Of a stretch of DNA of 64,000 nt, positions 54,271-62,041 are shown piece by piece. Within the stretch, counting starts at the first letter, position 1. The number at the start of each line of letters is the position of its first letter. The DNA comes from Rhodobacteraceae bacterium IMCC1909. Its GTDB lineage: Bacteria > Pseudomonadota > Alphaproteobacteria > Rhodobacterales > Rhodobacteraceae. The DNA is taken from the NCBI GenBank assembly GCA_030704425.1, contig JAPDHM010000001.1, positions 682,001-746,000 on the forward strand, given 5' to 3'. A program made the translations under genes and the position numbers. The notes below the pieces were generated by a model. The model saw nothing but the letters and a program-made list of their open reading frames with translations, made no database searches and was not told the origin of the DNA.

Positions 54271-55320
54271 ATGCTGAATTATTTCGAACTTGTCCTGATC
54301 AAGGGACACAAAGACACGCGCGTCAAAAGCGGCCAAAGCTATGACACCATAACGCTCGCTGAAATCGCACAAATGGCTGAAGTGCCAAATCGCCTGTGCA
54401 AGCTGGACGCACCTGCGCTTATCGCCTCGACCTACAATGCCCCAGATGCGCGCTCCCATGCCGCTCAACGCAAGCATGGATGTTTCCACGCATTTGTTCT
54501 GGACGTGGACGAAGGCAATACTGGCCTCAAACAGCTCAATCAGGCTTTATCAGCGATCTGCGGCAACTGCGCACGCATAGTCTACTCAACCAGCAGTGCG
54601 ACGGTTGATGCGCCTAAATGGCGTGCCATCATTCCGTTCAAATCTCCGGTAACTGGGCAGCAATATGAACAGCTACAACAGGCCCTGTTCGCATCACTTG
54701 CAGCCCACAACATCACATGTGATCAGGCTATGAAGGGTGCAGCTCAAATGTCGTTCTTGCCGAATGTACCGCCAGACAAGCGCGGTGAGGATGGTGCGCC
54801 AAAATATTATGAATATTTAGTGTGCTTAGCAGACAATCTTTCGCATCCACCTCAATGCCTTTTGGACTTGGCAGAGCAAATTGCACAGCGAGATGTAGAG
54901 GCACAGTTAATTGCTGCTGAAGTTGCTAAAGATAGAGCGCAACAAAGGCGGAAGCATCGTGAACATTCGGAGATGCTATCACCCATTGAGCAGTTCAATG
55001 CAGACCATGATCTAACACAGGTGCTGTTAGAATGCGGCTGGGAGCCACGAGGGCGGGCTTGCTATGCGTCGCCCTATTCTCATAGCAAAGGGCCATCAGT
55101 CTATGTTTACGACCAGCGTGCAGTAAGTTTCACCAGCAGTGATGCTGGACAGCTTGGTAAAGAGACGGCCAACGGCTGGACGACCTATGACGCTTGGGAC
55201 GTCTTTGTGGCGCGCGTACACGGCGGTAGCGAGCGGGCTGCTCTTGAGAATTACTGCGAAGTGTCCGGCTACAACCAAGTCAAACTGCATACCATTGTTA
55301 AAAAGTGGGGGCAGTCGTGA
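54271..55320 (+). CDS. primase-polymerase-like replication protein
   Basis: The 349-residue protein has an archaeo-eukaryotic-primase-like N-terminal domain. The acidic pair is in AFVLDVDEG at about residue 78, STSSATVDAPKWRAIIPF corresponds to the next conserved strand, and QMSFLPN is the third element. A PriCT-like C-terminal domain (GWEPRGRACYASPYS, then DAWDVFVARVHGG) follows. Such proteins prime and start replication of satellites and plasmids. Its TGA overlaps the ATG of the VirE-type helicase gene, so the pair is translationally coupled and works as one replication module. Confidence 0.75.
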   Translation: MLNYFELVLIKGHKDTRVKSGQSYDTITLAEIAQMAEVPNRLCKLDAPALIASTYNAPDARSHAAQRKHGCFHAFVLDVDEGNTGLKQLNQALSAICGNCARIVYSTSSATVDAPKWRAIIPFKSPVTGQQYEQLQQALFASLAAHNITCDQAMKGAAQMSFLPNVPPDKRGEDGAPKYYEYLVCLADNLSHPPQCLLDLAEQIAQRDVEAQLIAAEVAKDRAQQRRKHREHSEMLSPIEQFNADHDLTQVLLECGWEPRGRACYASPYSHSKGPSVYVYDQRAVSFTSSDAGQLGKETANGWTTYDAWDVFVARVHGGSERAALENYCEVSGYNQVKLHTIVKKWGQS

Positions 55321-56663
55321 TGGAACCGAATAAACTTCAACACACCGCAGTCGATACATCGAAAAAACCTGTTGAGTTCGGCGATGGTCGTGTGGCGCCT
55401 AACCTCGAGCAGTTGAAACTCGACGTTTCTAAAGATGGTATAGTGAAATCTCTCAGTAACATGGTCACGATACTGGACGGATTGAGTTGTTGGTCTGGAG
55501 TGTTTGCTTTCGACGAGCTTGCAGAACAGATTATGGTCCTCCGGCCCCTATCCAACAGCCGCGGCAATCCGAACTTCCACAATCCTCGGCCATTGCGAGA
55601 TGAAGATATCAGCACCGTCAAGATTTGGCTAAATCGTAAACTAAAATGGGCGACAGTGACTGGAAGTGATATATTCGATGCCATTCAGCTAGCAGCTCGT
55701 GAACGTATTATCTCACCCATCCGTCATTATCTTGAGGGTCTGCCCCCCATGGAGGTGGACGAGGCGCGTGATTTTCTCACAGAGGTGTTGAACACGCACT
55801 TCAGCCTACGCCGTTACGGCGAGCATCCAGATGCAATACGATATTCGGAACTGGTATTTCGCAAATGGTTAATCTCGGCTGTTGCACGCGCTCTGCGGCC
55901 TGCGTGTAAGGCTGACCACGTGTTGATACTTGAAGGCGCACAGGGCGCAGGTAAATCGACAGCCATACGTATTTTGTGCGGTGACGCATACTTTGGAGAC
56001 AGCCTACCAAAGCTCGATAGTAAAGATGCGGCTGACTACGTGCGCGGCAAGTGGATAATTGAGCTGGCAGAACTGTCATCCGTGTCGAAGACGGAGGTCG
56101 AGCATGTGAAGGCCTTTATCACTCGCACAGAGGAGAAGTTCAGGCCAGCCTATGGGCGCAACGAAATCGCCTACCAGCGCCGCTGCGTGTTCATTGGAAC
56201 CACAAACCGCACGGACTACCTGCGTGATGAGACAGGCAACCGCCGTTTTTGGCCCATTAAGCTGGAGACAGTCGACACAAAAGCAATAGAGCGGGACCGT
56301 GATAAGATTTGGGCAGCGGCGAAGGCGCTCTATGGTGCTGGCGAGCAGTGGTGGTTGACAGATGCCGAGGCGCTGCTGGCAGAGGCACAGCAGGAACGGC
56401 GCACAGCCGTGGACCCTCTTTACGATGAGGTGGCAGAATGGCTCAGCTCAACTAAAAAGATGGAAACCTGCATGCGAGAAATTATGCAACAGGTAGCCTT
56501 TGTCGATGAGGCGACATCAGCCGCTGCTATAACACCACTTCTGCAGCATCGCATCCGCGGCGCGTTAAATGCGGCAGGCTTTGAAAGCACGGGACGGAAG
56601 TTCAGCGCAGGCGACTACAAGGGCATGACGAAGTTCGCGCTTGTGCATCGCGAGGCGCGATAG
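55320..56663 (+). CDS. VirE-type (virulence-associated E) superfamily 3-like helicase
   Basis: From the ATG at 55,320, which overlaps the primase stop, this is 447 residues; an alternative GTG lies at 55,305. The C-terminal half is the VirE domain: Walker A in EGAQGAGKST at about residue 208, Walker B-like GKWIIELAELSSVSKTEVE, sensor-type CVFIGTTNRTDYLRDETG and the arginine-finger segment NRRFWPI. Proteins like this unwind origin DNA in satellites and prophages. The putative origin lies directly behind the stop codon. The final residues MTKFALVHREAR are duplicated at 2402-2440. Confidence 0.88.
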   Translation: MEPNKLQHTAVDTSKKPVEFGDGRVAPNLEQLKLDVSKDGIVKSLSNMVTILDGLSCWSGVFAFDELAEQIMVLRPLSNSRGNPNFHNPRPLRDEDISTVKIWLNRKLKWATVTGSDIFDAIQLAARERIISPIRHYLEGLPPMEVDEARDFLTEVLNTHFSLRRYGEHPDAIRYSELVFRKWLISAVARALRPACKADHVLILEGAQGAGKSTAIRILCGDAYFGDSLPKLDSKDAADYVRGKWIIELAELSSVSKTEVEHVKAFITRTEEKFRPAYGRNEIAYQRRCVFIGTTNRTDYLRDETGNRRFWPIKLETVDTKAIERDRDKIWAAAKALYGAGEQWWLTDAEALLAEAQQERRTAVDPLYDEVAEWLSSTKKMETCMREIMQQVAFVDEATSAAAITPLLQHRIRGALNAAGFESTGRKFSAGDYKGMTKFALVHREAR

Positions 56664-56696
56664 CGCCCCACGGTCCAAAAAGAGGGGAGCGTAGTG

Positions 56697-56894
56697 GTGG
56701 AGCAAGCCTCCGTTACGCGCTTTCCGCCCCTATTAGGGGGGAGCGGTGGAGCGGGTGGAGCAAATATACCAAAACAATTACAGCATATATAACATTATGT
56801 TTTACATAGTTTATTACGGTCTAATAGGGAAACGGTATCTTGGACCGCGGAGGCGTTGCGTAAGTTACATGGAATTTGCTCCACTCGCTCCACC
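56697..56894. repeat. iteron-flanked AT-rich segment, candidate element origin
   Basis: GGTGGAGC occurs at 56,697, 56,746 and 56,755, and its inverse GCTCCACC (or GCTCCACT) at 56,878 and 56,887. About 115 bp between the inverted clusters is very AT-rich (for example around ATATATAACATTATG). It sits just downstream of the primase/helicase genes, where P4-like satellites keep their origin or cis-replication region. A related copy with conserved boxes and a diverged core lies at 2150-2386, suggesting the boxes are under selection. Confidence 0.62.
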
Positions 56895-56914
56895 GCTCTA
56901 CTTTGGCATTCAGA

Positions 56915-57099
56915 CAATGCCTCGTTCGTGCAAAAGATCTTCCACATTACGGAATGAGAGCGGAAACCGAACGTACAGCGCCACAGCCAAGCGGATTGTC
57001 TCAGGGCTCGTTTTAAAGTACCTGAATGGAGAGTGTTTTGTCATTTGCGGATTCTACAAATACACCCTGCTCGCTTCAACCGAGTTTAATCTGACAGTA
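56915..57099 (-). mobile_element. IS6-family 5' fragment, tnp broken after codon ~43
   Basis: On the minus strand the IS6 left end (complement of GAGTTTAATCTGACAGTACC, to 57,099) and tnp start (codon complement at 57,042-57,044) run to GAGGCATTG at 56,915, where the element end begins. The gap from here to the SDR gene (57,100-57,364) holds no gene. Confidence 0.8.
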
Positions 57100-57364
57100 C
57101 CCACAGACGCAATTCTTTGGTTTGCTTTGTTTGTGAAACTTGTCTTTACATCTATCGTTGTGGATGGCTGCTTTCAGAATTCTTTTACGTCAATGACAAT
57201 CTCCGACTGGGCAAAGTTCTTTGGATAGCAGGAGACCTTCTGAGATGAGTCGCCGCACATTGCCACGAGGATCAGTGACCAATATACCTGTTAACTACGG
57301 GTTTTGGCTTGAAAGCCAGTAGGAGGTATGCCTTTATTTGTTTGAACAAAATTGGAACTTGCTG

Positions 57365-58144
57365 ATGGATTTAGATATCGCCGGGAGAAAAGCATTGTTG
57401 TGTGCATCCAATGCGGGGCTCGGATTGGCCTGTGCCAAGGCGGTGGCTGCAGAAGGTGTTGATGTTGTCATAAATGGTCGCAATCCTGAAAAAATAAGAG
57501 CGGCACAGGCTGAAGTTGAAGCCGTTGCCCGGGGGCGCGTTTCCGCTGTTCAGGCCGATGTTTCGACCGAGGAAGGAAGAGCGGCTCTGCTCGCGGCCTG
57601 CCCGGATGCGGACATCCTGTTGAACAATAATGCCGGTCCAAAGCCAAAACGTTTTCTGGATACAAAGCGGCAAGATTGGGAAGAGACGTACCATTCCAAC
57701 TATTTGGCGCCCATTCTTTTAGTACACGCGGTAATTCCCGGAATGATCGAACGGGGGTTCGGACGCATCATTAATATTACCTCTGCCATGGTTACAACTC
57801 CGAGGCCACATTTAACGTTAAGTGCGGGTGCCCGAGCGGGCCTTACGGCCTCGTTGAAAGCATTATCATTCGAAGTCGCGCCTCACAATGTGACCATCAA
57901 CAACATGTTGCCCGAACGCATCGACAGTCCGCGGCAAATCGAAATGGCTTATGCTGTGATGAAACGCGACGGTTTGACCTTTGAGGAAGCGCGGGCAGCA
58001 CAGGTACAATCAATTGCAGCAAAACGCCTGGGCCGGCCAGAAGAATTCGGTGCTATGTTTGCTTTTTTGTGTTCTAGTTATGCAGGTTACATTTCCGGCA
58101 GCAATATGCATCTCGATGGCGGCTCTTATCCAGGGTTGGTGTAA
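57365..58144 (+). CDS. atypical SDR oxidoreductase (Tyr/Lys replaced)
   Basis: From the ATG at 57,365 this is a 259-residue SDR with a Rossmann core: ALLCASNAGLGLACAKAVAAEG, NGRNPEK, NNNAGP and the C-terminal SGSNMHLDGGSYPGLV. The catalytic Ser is in INITSAM, but the normal Tyr and Lys of YxxxK are Ser and Arg (LTLSAGARAGL). This matches an SDR subfamily with LxLSNxxRxG that I recall from alphaproteobacteria, so the change is probably functional. Its stop overlaps the start of the DUF3500 gene by one base. Confidence 0.83.
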   Translation: MDLDIAGRKALLCASNAGLGLACAKAVAAEGVDVVINGRNPEKIRAAQAEVEAVARGRVSAVQADVSTEEGRAALLAACPDADILLNNNAGPKPKRFLDTKRQDWEETYHSNYLAPILLVHAVIPGMIERGFGRIINITSAMVTTPRPHLTLSAGARAGLTASLKALSFEVAPHNVTINNMLPERIDSPRQIEMAYAVMKRDGLTFEEARAAQVQSIAAKRLGRPEEFGAMFAFLCSSYAGYISGSNMHLDGGSYPGLV

Positions 58145-59400
58145 TGGCTGACTTTGCGGATTACCGCCCATATTTGCCCACTGCGGAGCAATCACGAATA
58201 GTGGGTGACGATGCGATCTCCCATGCGAAGGGGCGGCTGGCAATTCCACGCATCGAGAACCTGTTCAACCAATGGGGTGAACTTGCAAAGCAGGAGTTTC
58301 GAGGCATCACCGTTGATGGTGAACGTACATCAGGTCTTTACTCCTTACGGGATGAGGGCGCCCCCGTTGACGATATGGTTGCAGCGGCGGGAAGGTTGCT
58401 CGAGAGTCTCAGTGCAGACGAGCGGAAGCGGGGATTACAGGAGGTCGACAGCAATTTGTGGCGGCAGTGGCAGAATACCGAGATTTTTGTCGAAAAACAC
58501 GGATTGCGGCTCGAATTTCTTTCCGATGAAACTCGCGAACTGGTCTTACGGCTTCTACGTAGCTCCCTTAGTGACCAGGGCTACCAAAACACAGTTGGAG
58601 TGATGCAACTGAATGCTTTTCTGGGCAATGCCATCGGCGCGCCAGGTGTGCTTGGCGAATGGAGTTACAATTTCTGCATTTATGGCAAGCCTTCTAACGT
58701 TAACCCCTGGGGTTGGCAGCTTTGGGGACATCACCTTGGCCTAAATTGCCTGGTGATTGGCGGGCAAATGGTACTCACGCCAAGCTTTCAGGGCGCTGAG
58801 ATCTGCTTCGCCGATGAAGGCCGCTTCAAGGGATTGCAGATGTTTCAGGATGAGCACCGCCGGGGGCTGGATCTGTTCAATTCCCTATCGGCTCAAAACC
58901 AACAAAAGGCGCGATTGGGTTTTGATTTGGGTGGCTCTGATCTTCCGGAAGGTCGTGTGCATTTCGCGGATTACCTCATGTTGGGAGGCGCACATCAGGA
59001 CAACAGGGTCGTGCCTTTAGAGGGCCTTAACGCAGCAAAAATGACGGGGTCGCAATGCAAATGCCTGCTTGATCTTGTGAATGCCTATGTCGGAGCCATG
59101 CCGGATGGACCGCGCCAGGCGAAAATGGCGGACGTTGAGCGGCATCTAAATCATACGCATTTTTGCTGGATCGGAGGAAATGGTCCCACCACGCCCTTTT
59201 ACTACCGTATTCAAAGTCCGGTGATATTCATCGAGTTCGATCATCATGCAGGTGTGTTCTTGACCAATAAAGAACCGCTGGGCTTCCATGTGCATACTGT
59301 GGTCCGCAGTCCCAATGGAAACGATTATGGGTTGGACGTTTTACGACAACACTATGCGCACTCTCACAAAAACGCTCACAACCATGTTAACCACGCCTGA
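58144..59400 (+). CDS. DUF3500 protein
   Basis: The 418-residue protein matches DUF3500: FRGITVDGERTSGLYSL, WNFCIYG-like WSYNFCIYGKPS, GWQLWGHHLGLN, and the C-terminal HTHFCWIGG, FIEFDHHAGV and PLGFHVHTVVRSPNGNDYG, rich in His and Asp that could bind metal. The function is unknown; members occur in catabolic clusters. It is translationally coupled to the SDR gene and faces the LysR gene tail-to-tail. Confidence 0.8.
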   Translation: MADFADYRPYLPTAEQSRIVGDDAISHAKGRLAIPRIENLFNQWGELAKQEFRGITVDGERTSGLYSLRDEGAPVDDMVAAAGRLLESLSADERKRGLQEVDSNLWRQWQNTEIFVEKHGLRLEFLSDETRELVLRLLRSSLSDQGYQNTVGVMQLNAFLGNAIGAPGVLGEWSYNFCIYGKPSNVNPWGWQLWGHHLGLNCLVIGGQMVLTPSFQGAEICFADEGRFKGLQMFQDEHRRGLDLFNSLSAQNQQKARLGFDLGGSDLPEGRVHFADYLMLGGAHQDNRVVPLEGLNAAKMTGSQCKCLLDLVNAYVGAMPDGPRQAKMADVERHLNHTHFCWIGGNGPTTPFYYRIQSPVIFIEFDHHAGVFLTNKEPLGFHVHTVVRSPNGNDYGLDVLRQHYAHSHKNAHNHVNHA

Positions 59401-59415
59401 GGTCGGGTGCTGATC

Positions 59416-60318
59416 CTAACGTTCGGAATATTTGGCCGTTGCCGACTTGACGCATTCCATGAAACCGGTCAGTGCCCTGGAGGGTTTGGTGAAACTACGA
59501 ATGGCCAGGCCTGCGTTTGATTGCCACAAAGTGCCGTTGAAATCGATTTTCACAAGACCTTTTTGTTGTGCAAGTTCCAACATCTGATCGGGAATGTGCG
59601 CGACGTAATTCCCACCTCTTAGAGTTTCAAGAAGACTATTGATCGAAGTGGTTTCCAGGCTGATTTTTGGTGGTTTGAGACCGAATGTGGCGAAGAAAGC
59701 GGATATTCGATGGGTGCCCACAAAATCGTCCTTCAAAGCCAGCCAGCGTTGTGGAGCCAGGTCGATTGCAGAGACATTGCCTTGTGATGCCAAAGGATGG
59801 CTGGCATCGCTGACAATGATATGATCCATCTTAAACAAAGGAATTTTTGTGAGCTCTGATCTGTCTGGAAAATCTAGCGAAATGCAAATCAGATCCAGAT
59901 CACCCGAAACCAATGCCGGAACCAATGTGTCGATAACGCCTCCCACCAATATCATGCGGATATCTGGATATGTCTTCTGAAATTCAGCGACGACAGGTGG
60001 CAGAATCCTGACCAGCCAGTTTGGAGTTGCGCCAATCCGAAGTCTGCCATGCTCCGCGCCCGACAGTTCGCCAATACGTGTTATGGCATGCCGATATTCG
60101 TTTTCCATAACCCGAGCGTGGTGTTCCAGTATTTCGCCAGCCTTGTTCAGTTGCACACCTTTTGAAATTCGCGTGAACAATTTCGTGCCGAGGTCGTTTT
60201 CCAGTTTTCGAATACTCTTGGTCAGGGCCGGCTGGCTGACATTTAATGCGTCGGCTGCAGCCGTTATGCTGCCCATGTCGACCACCTTCAAGAAATTGCG
60301 AAGCACCCGAGAAAACAT
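59416..60318 (-). CDS. LysR-type transcriptional regulator
   Basis: From the ATG at 60,318 this is a 300-residue LysR protein: winged helix with FLKVVDMGSITAAADALN, VSQPALTKSIRKLENDLG and LFTRISKGVQLNKAGE, then a type-2 periplasmic-binding-like sensor domain. A frame start at 60,354 falls inside the palindromic operator and is less likely. It is divergent from the FAD hydroxylase gene, with the operator between, and should control that gene, probably in response to the aromatic substrate. Confidence 0.9.
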   Translation of the reverse strand: MFSRVLRNFLKVVDMGSITAAADALNVSQPALTKSIRKLENDLGTKLFTRISKGVQLNKAGEILEHHARVMENEYRHAITRIGELSGAEHGRLRIGATPNWLVRILPPVVAEFQKTYPDIRMILVGGVIDTLVPALVSGDLDLICISLDFPDRSELTKIPLFKMDHIIVSDASHPLASQGNVSAIDLAPQRWLALKDDFVGTHRISAFFATFGLKPPKISLETTSINSLLETLRGGNYVAHIPDQMLELAQQKGLVKIDFNGTLWQSNAGLAIRSFTKPSRALTGFMECVKSATAKYSER

Positions 60319-60351
60319 ATTCAGCTCCAGCCTCTTAAAAACGTCAACTGA

Positions 60352-60368
60352 CATAACCGTTGGTTATG
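60352..60368. promoter_or_regulatory. palindromic LysR-type operator
   Basis: Perfect 7-bp arms CATAACC and GGTTATG surround GTT. This is a T-N11-A type site lying upstream of both the LysR gene (start 60,318) and the FAD hydroxylase gene (start 60,504). Binding is inferred from symmetry and place. Confidence 0.7.
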
Positions 60369-60503
60369 GCATCGATGATAATTAGAATTTGACCATACAC
60401 TCCCTGCTGCATAATTTTGGTAAACCACTCCAAAAATCATAGTAATTTGATACACAACTGGCTCTCAAACCCGGCTTCACAGAAAATTAAGGCCATAAAT
60501 TCC

Positions 60504-62030
60504 ATGCATGCAACCATTAAGAATGAAAATCTTATCTATGATGCTCTGATCGTAGGCTATGGCCCCGTCGGGGCGACGCTGGCCAATTTGCTGGGTCAGG
60601 GCGGTTATCGCGTCGCAATTGCCGATACTTACCGCGATGTATTCGATAAGCCTCGTGCCATTAATCTTGACCATGAAGCGCTGCGCCTTTTTCAACGCAT
60701 TGATCTTGCGGAGCAAATTTCTGATGGTAGTGCTCTTCATCCCGGTACCGAATATCGCGGCGTGGACGGCGGGGTGATCAAGGCGATGGGTTCTGCGCCG
60801 CCGCCCTATCTGCTGGGTTGGCCTCCCAATATCATGTTTGTTCAGCCTGAGGCTGAGCGAAAGCTGCGATCCCGCGTTGATGCCCTCGAATCAGTCGACG
60901 TTTTTTTGGAGCATAAGGCCACTGTCTTCGAGCAAACCAGTGAACAGGTGAGTGTGACTTTCGACGCACCATTAGGGCAAACGACACTGCATGCCCGCTA
61001 TCTGATCGGCTGTGATGGAGCGAACAGCCCTACAAGGGAGTGGATGGGTACCACTATGACTGATTTGGGATTTTCCGAACATTGGGTGGTTGTTGATGCT
61101 CGGGTCGAGCGCGATATACCCTTGCCATCACTGACTACTCAATATTGCTTCCCAGACGGCCCGACTACTTATGTGATTTGTTCAGGCAATTTACGCCGCT
61201 GGGAAATGAGAATCATGCCTGGTGAAAACGTCGATGATTATCGCGATCTGGACAAGATCAAGGCGCGCCTGGAGCCATTCGTGGATGTTACGGCGTTGGA
61301 ATTCTGGCGCAAATCTGTTTATCATTTCAATGCGCGAGTGGCAGATGTCTGGCGCGATCGACGTGTTTTCCTTGCCGGTGATGCAGCGCACACGATGCCG
61401 CCATTTTTTGCGCAGGGTCTGAATTCGGGCCTGCGCGATGCGGCCAATCTGTTTTGGAAACTATCGTATGTTTTAGACAGTAAAGCGAATGACAGTTTGC
61501 TGGACACATACCAAACGGAGCGACGACCACACATACTGGTGCTGACTGAAATAGCCAAGGATCTGGGTAAGATAATCGGTGAAACCGATATGGAGAAAGC
61601 TGTCAATCGTGATGCGTTGTTGCGCAAGGAAATGGAAAATAAAACCCAGATAGTAAACCGGCAATCATTGGTTCCCCCAATCGCTGACGGGTTTTTGGAC
61701 GACAAGGGTGGGGAATTTTCGGGCGCGCTGGCACCACAGCCGCGTGTTTCAAAAGAAGATAAAGAATTTTTGCTGGACGACTTATTGTCTGGGTTTTCGA
61801 TGGTTGAGCTTAGTGGATCGGACGGAGCACTCCGGATCACAATTGATCTTGAGACCGCCAATCCCCAACAATCAAGTTGCCAGGACACTGGAGCTATGTT
61901 GACCCAATGGATGCACGAACGGGGGTTAACGATGATGATTATTCGCCCTGATGGTGTTGTCTGGACAGCTGGAACCGATGCCGCTGGATCGGTCAACAGA
62001 TTTCAGACCGCTTTCTTCAACCTGCGATAG
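60504..62030 (+). CDS. MhpA-like FAD-dependent aromatic hydroxylase
   Basis: From the ATG at 60,504 this is 508 residues. The FAD motifs of class A flavoprotein monooxygenases are present: ALIVGYGPVGATLANLLG, RAINLDHEALRLFQRIDL, CDGANSPTREWMG and GDAAHTMPPFFAQGLNSGLRD. QYCFPDGPTTYVICSG and RRWEMRIMPGE are close to 3-(3-hydroxyphenyl)propionate hydroxylase. It adds oxygen to a phenolic ring using NAD(P)H. An upstream extension to 60,417 is possible but not family-like. The sulfatase gene follows after 11 bp, so they form an operon. Confidence 0.86.
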   Translation: MHATIKNENLIYDALIVGYGPVGATLANLLGQGGYRVAIADTYRDVFDKPRAINLDHEALRLFQRIDLAEQISDGSALHPGTEYRGVDGGVIKAMGSAPPPYLLGWPPNIMFVQPEAERKLRSRVDALESVDVFLEHKATVFEQTSEQVSVTFDAPLGQTTLHARYLIGCDGANSPTREWMGTTMTDLGFSEHWVVVDARVERDIPLPSLTTQYCFPDGPTTYVICSGNLRRWEMRIMPGENVDDYRDLDKIKARLEPFVDVTALEFWRKSVYHFNARVADVWRDRRVFLAGDAAHTMPPFFAQGLNSGLRDAANLFWKLSYVLDSKANDSLLDTYQTERRPHILVLTEIAKDLGKIIGETDMEKAVNRDALLRKEMENKTQIVNRQSLVPPIADGFLDDKGGEFSGALAPQPRVSKEDKEFLLDDLLSGFSMVELSGSDGALRITIDLETANPQQSSCQDTGAMLTQWMHERGLTMMIIRPDGVVWTAGTDAAGSVNRFQTAFFNLR

Positions 62031-62041
62031 GAGCGCTCCGT

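Larger units (their letters stand above)
51504..56914 (+). mobile_element. compact integrative element with prim-pol and VirE-type helicase
   Basis: Gene order: DUF4102-type integrase, unknown protein, small putative DNA-binding protein, unknown protein, primase-polymerase-like protein, VirE-type helicase, then an iteron-flanked AT-rich segment, ending at an IS6 tnp fragment (56,915). There are no capsid, terminase, lysis or conjugation genes. The composition is that of a phage-satellite-like or plasmid-like integrative element with its own replication module. The left boundary is uncertain: it lies somewhere between the tRNA (51,503) and the integrase start. Confidence 0.7.
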
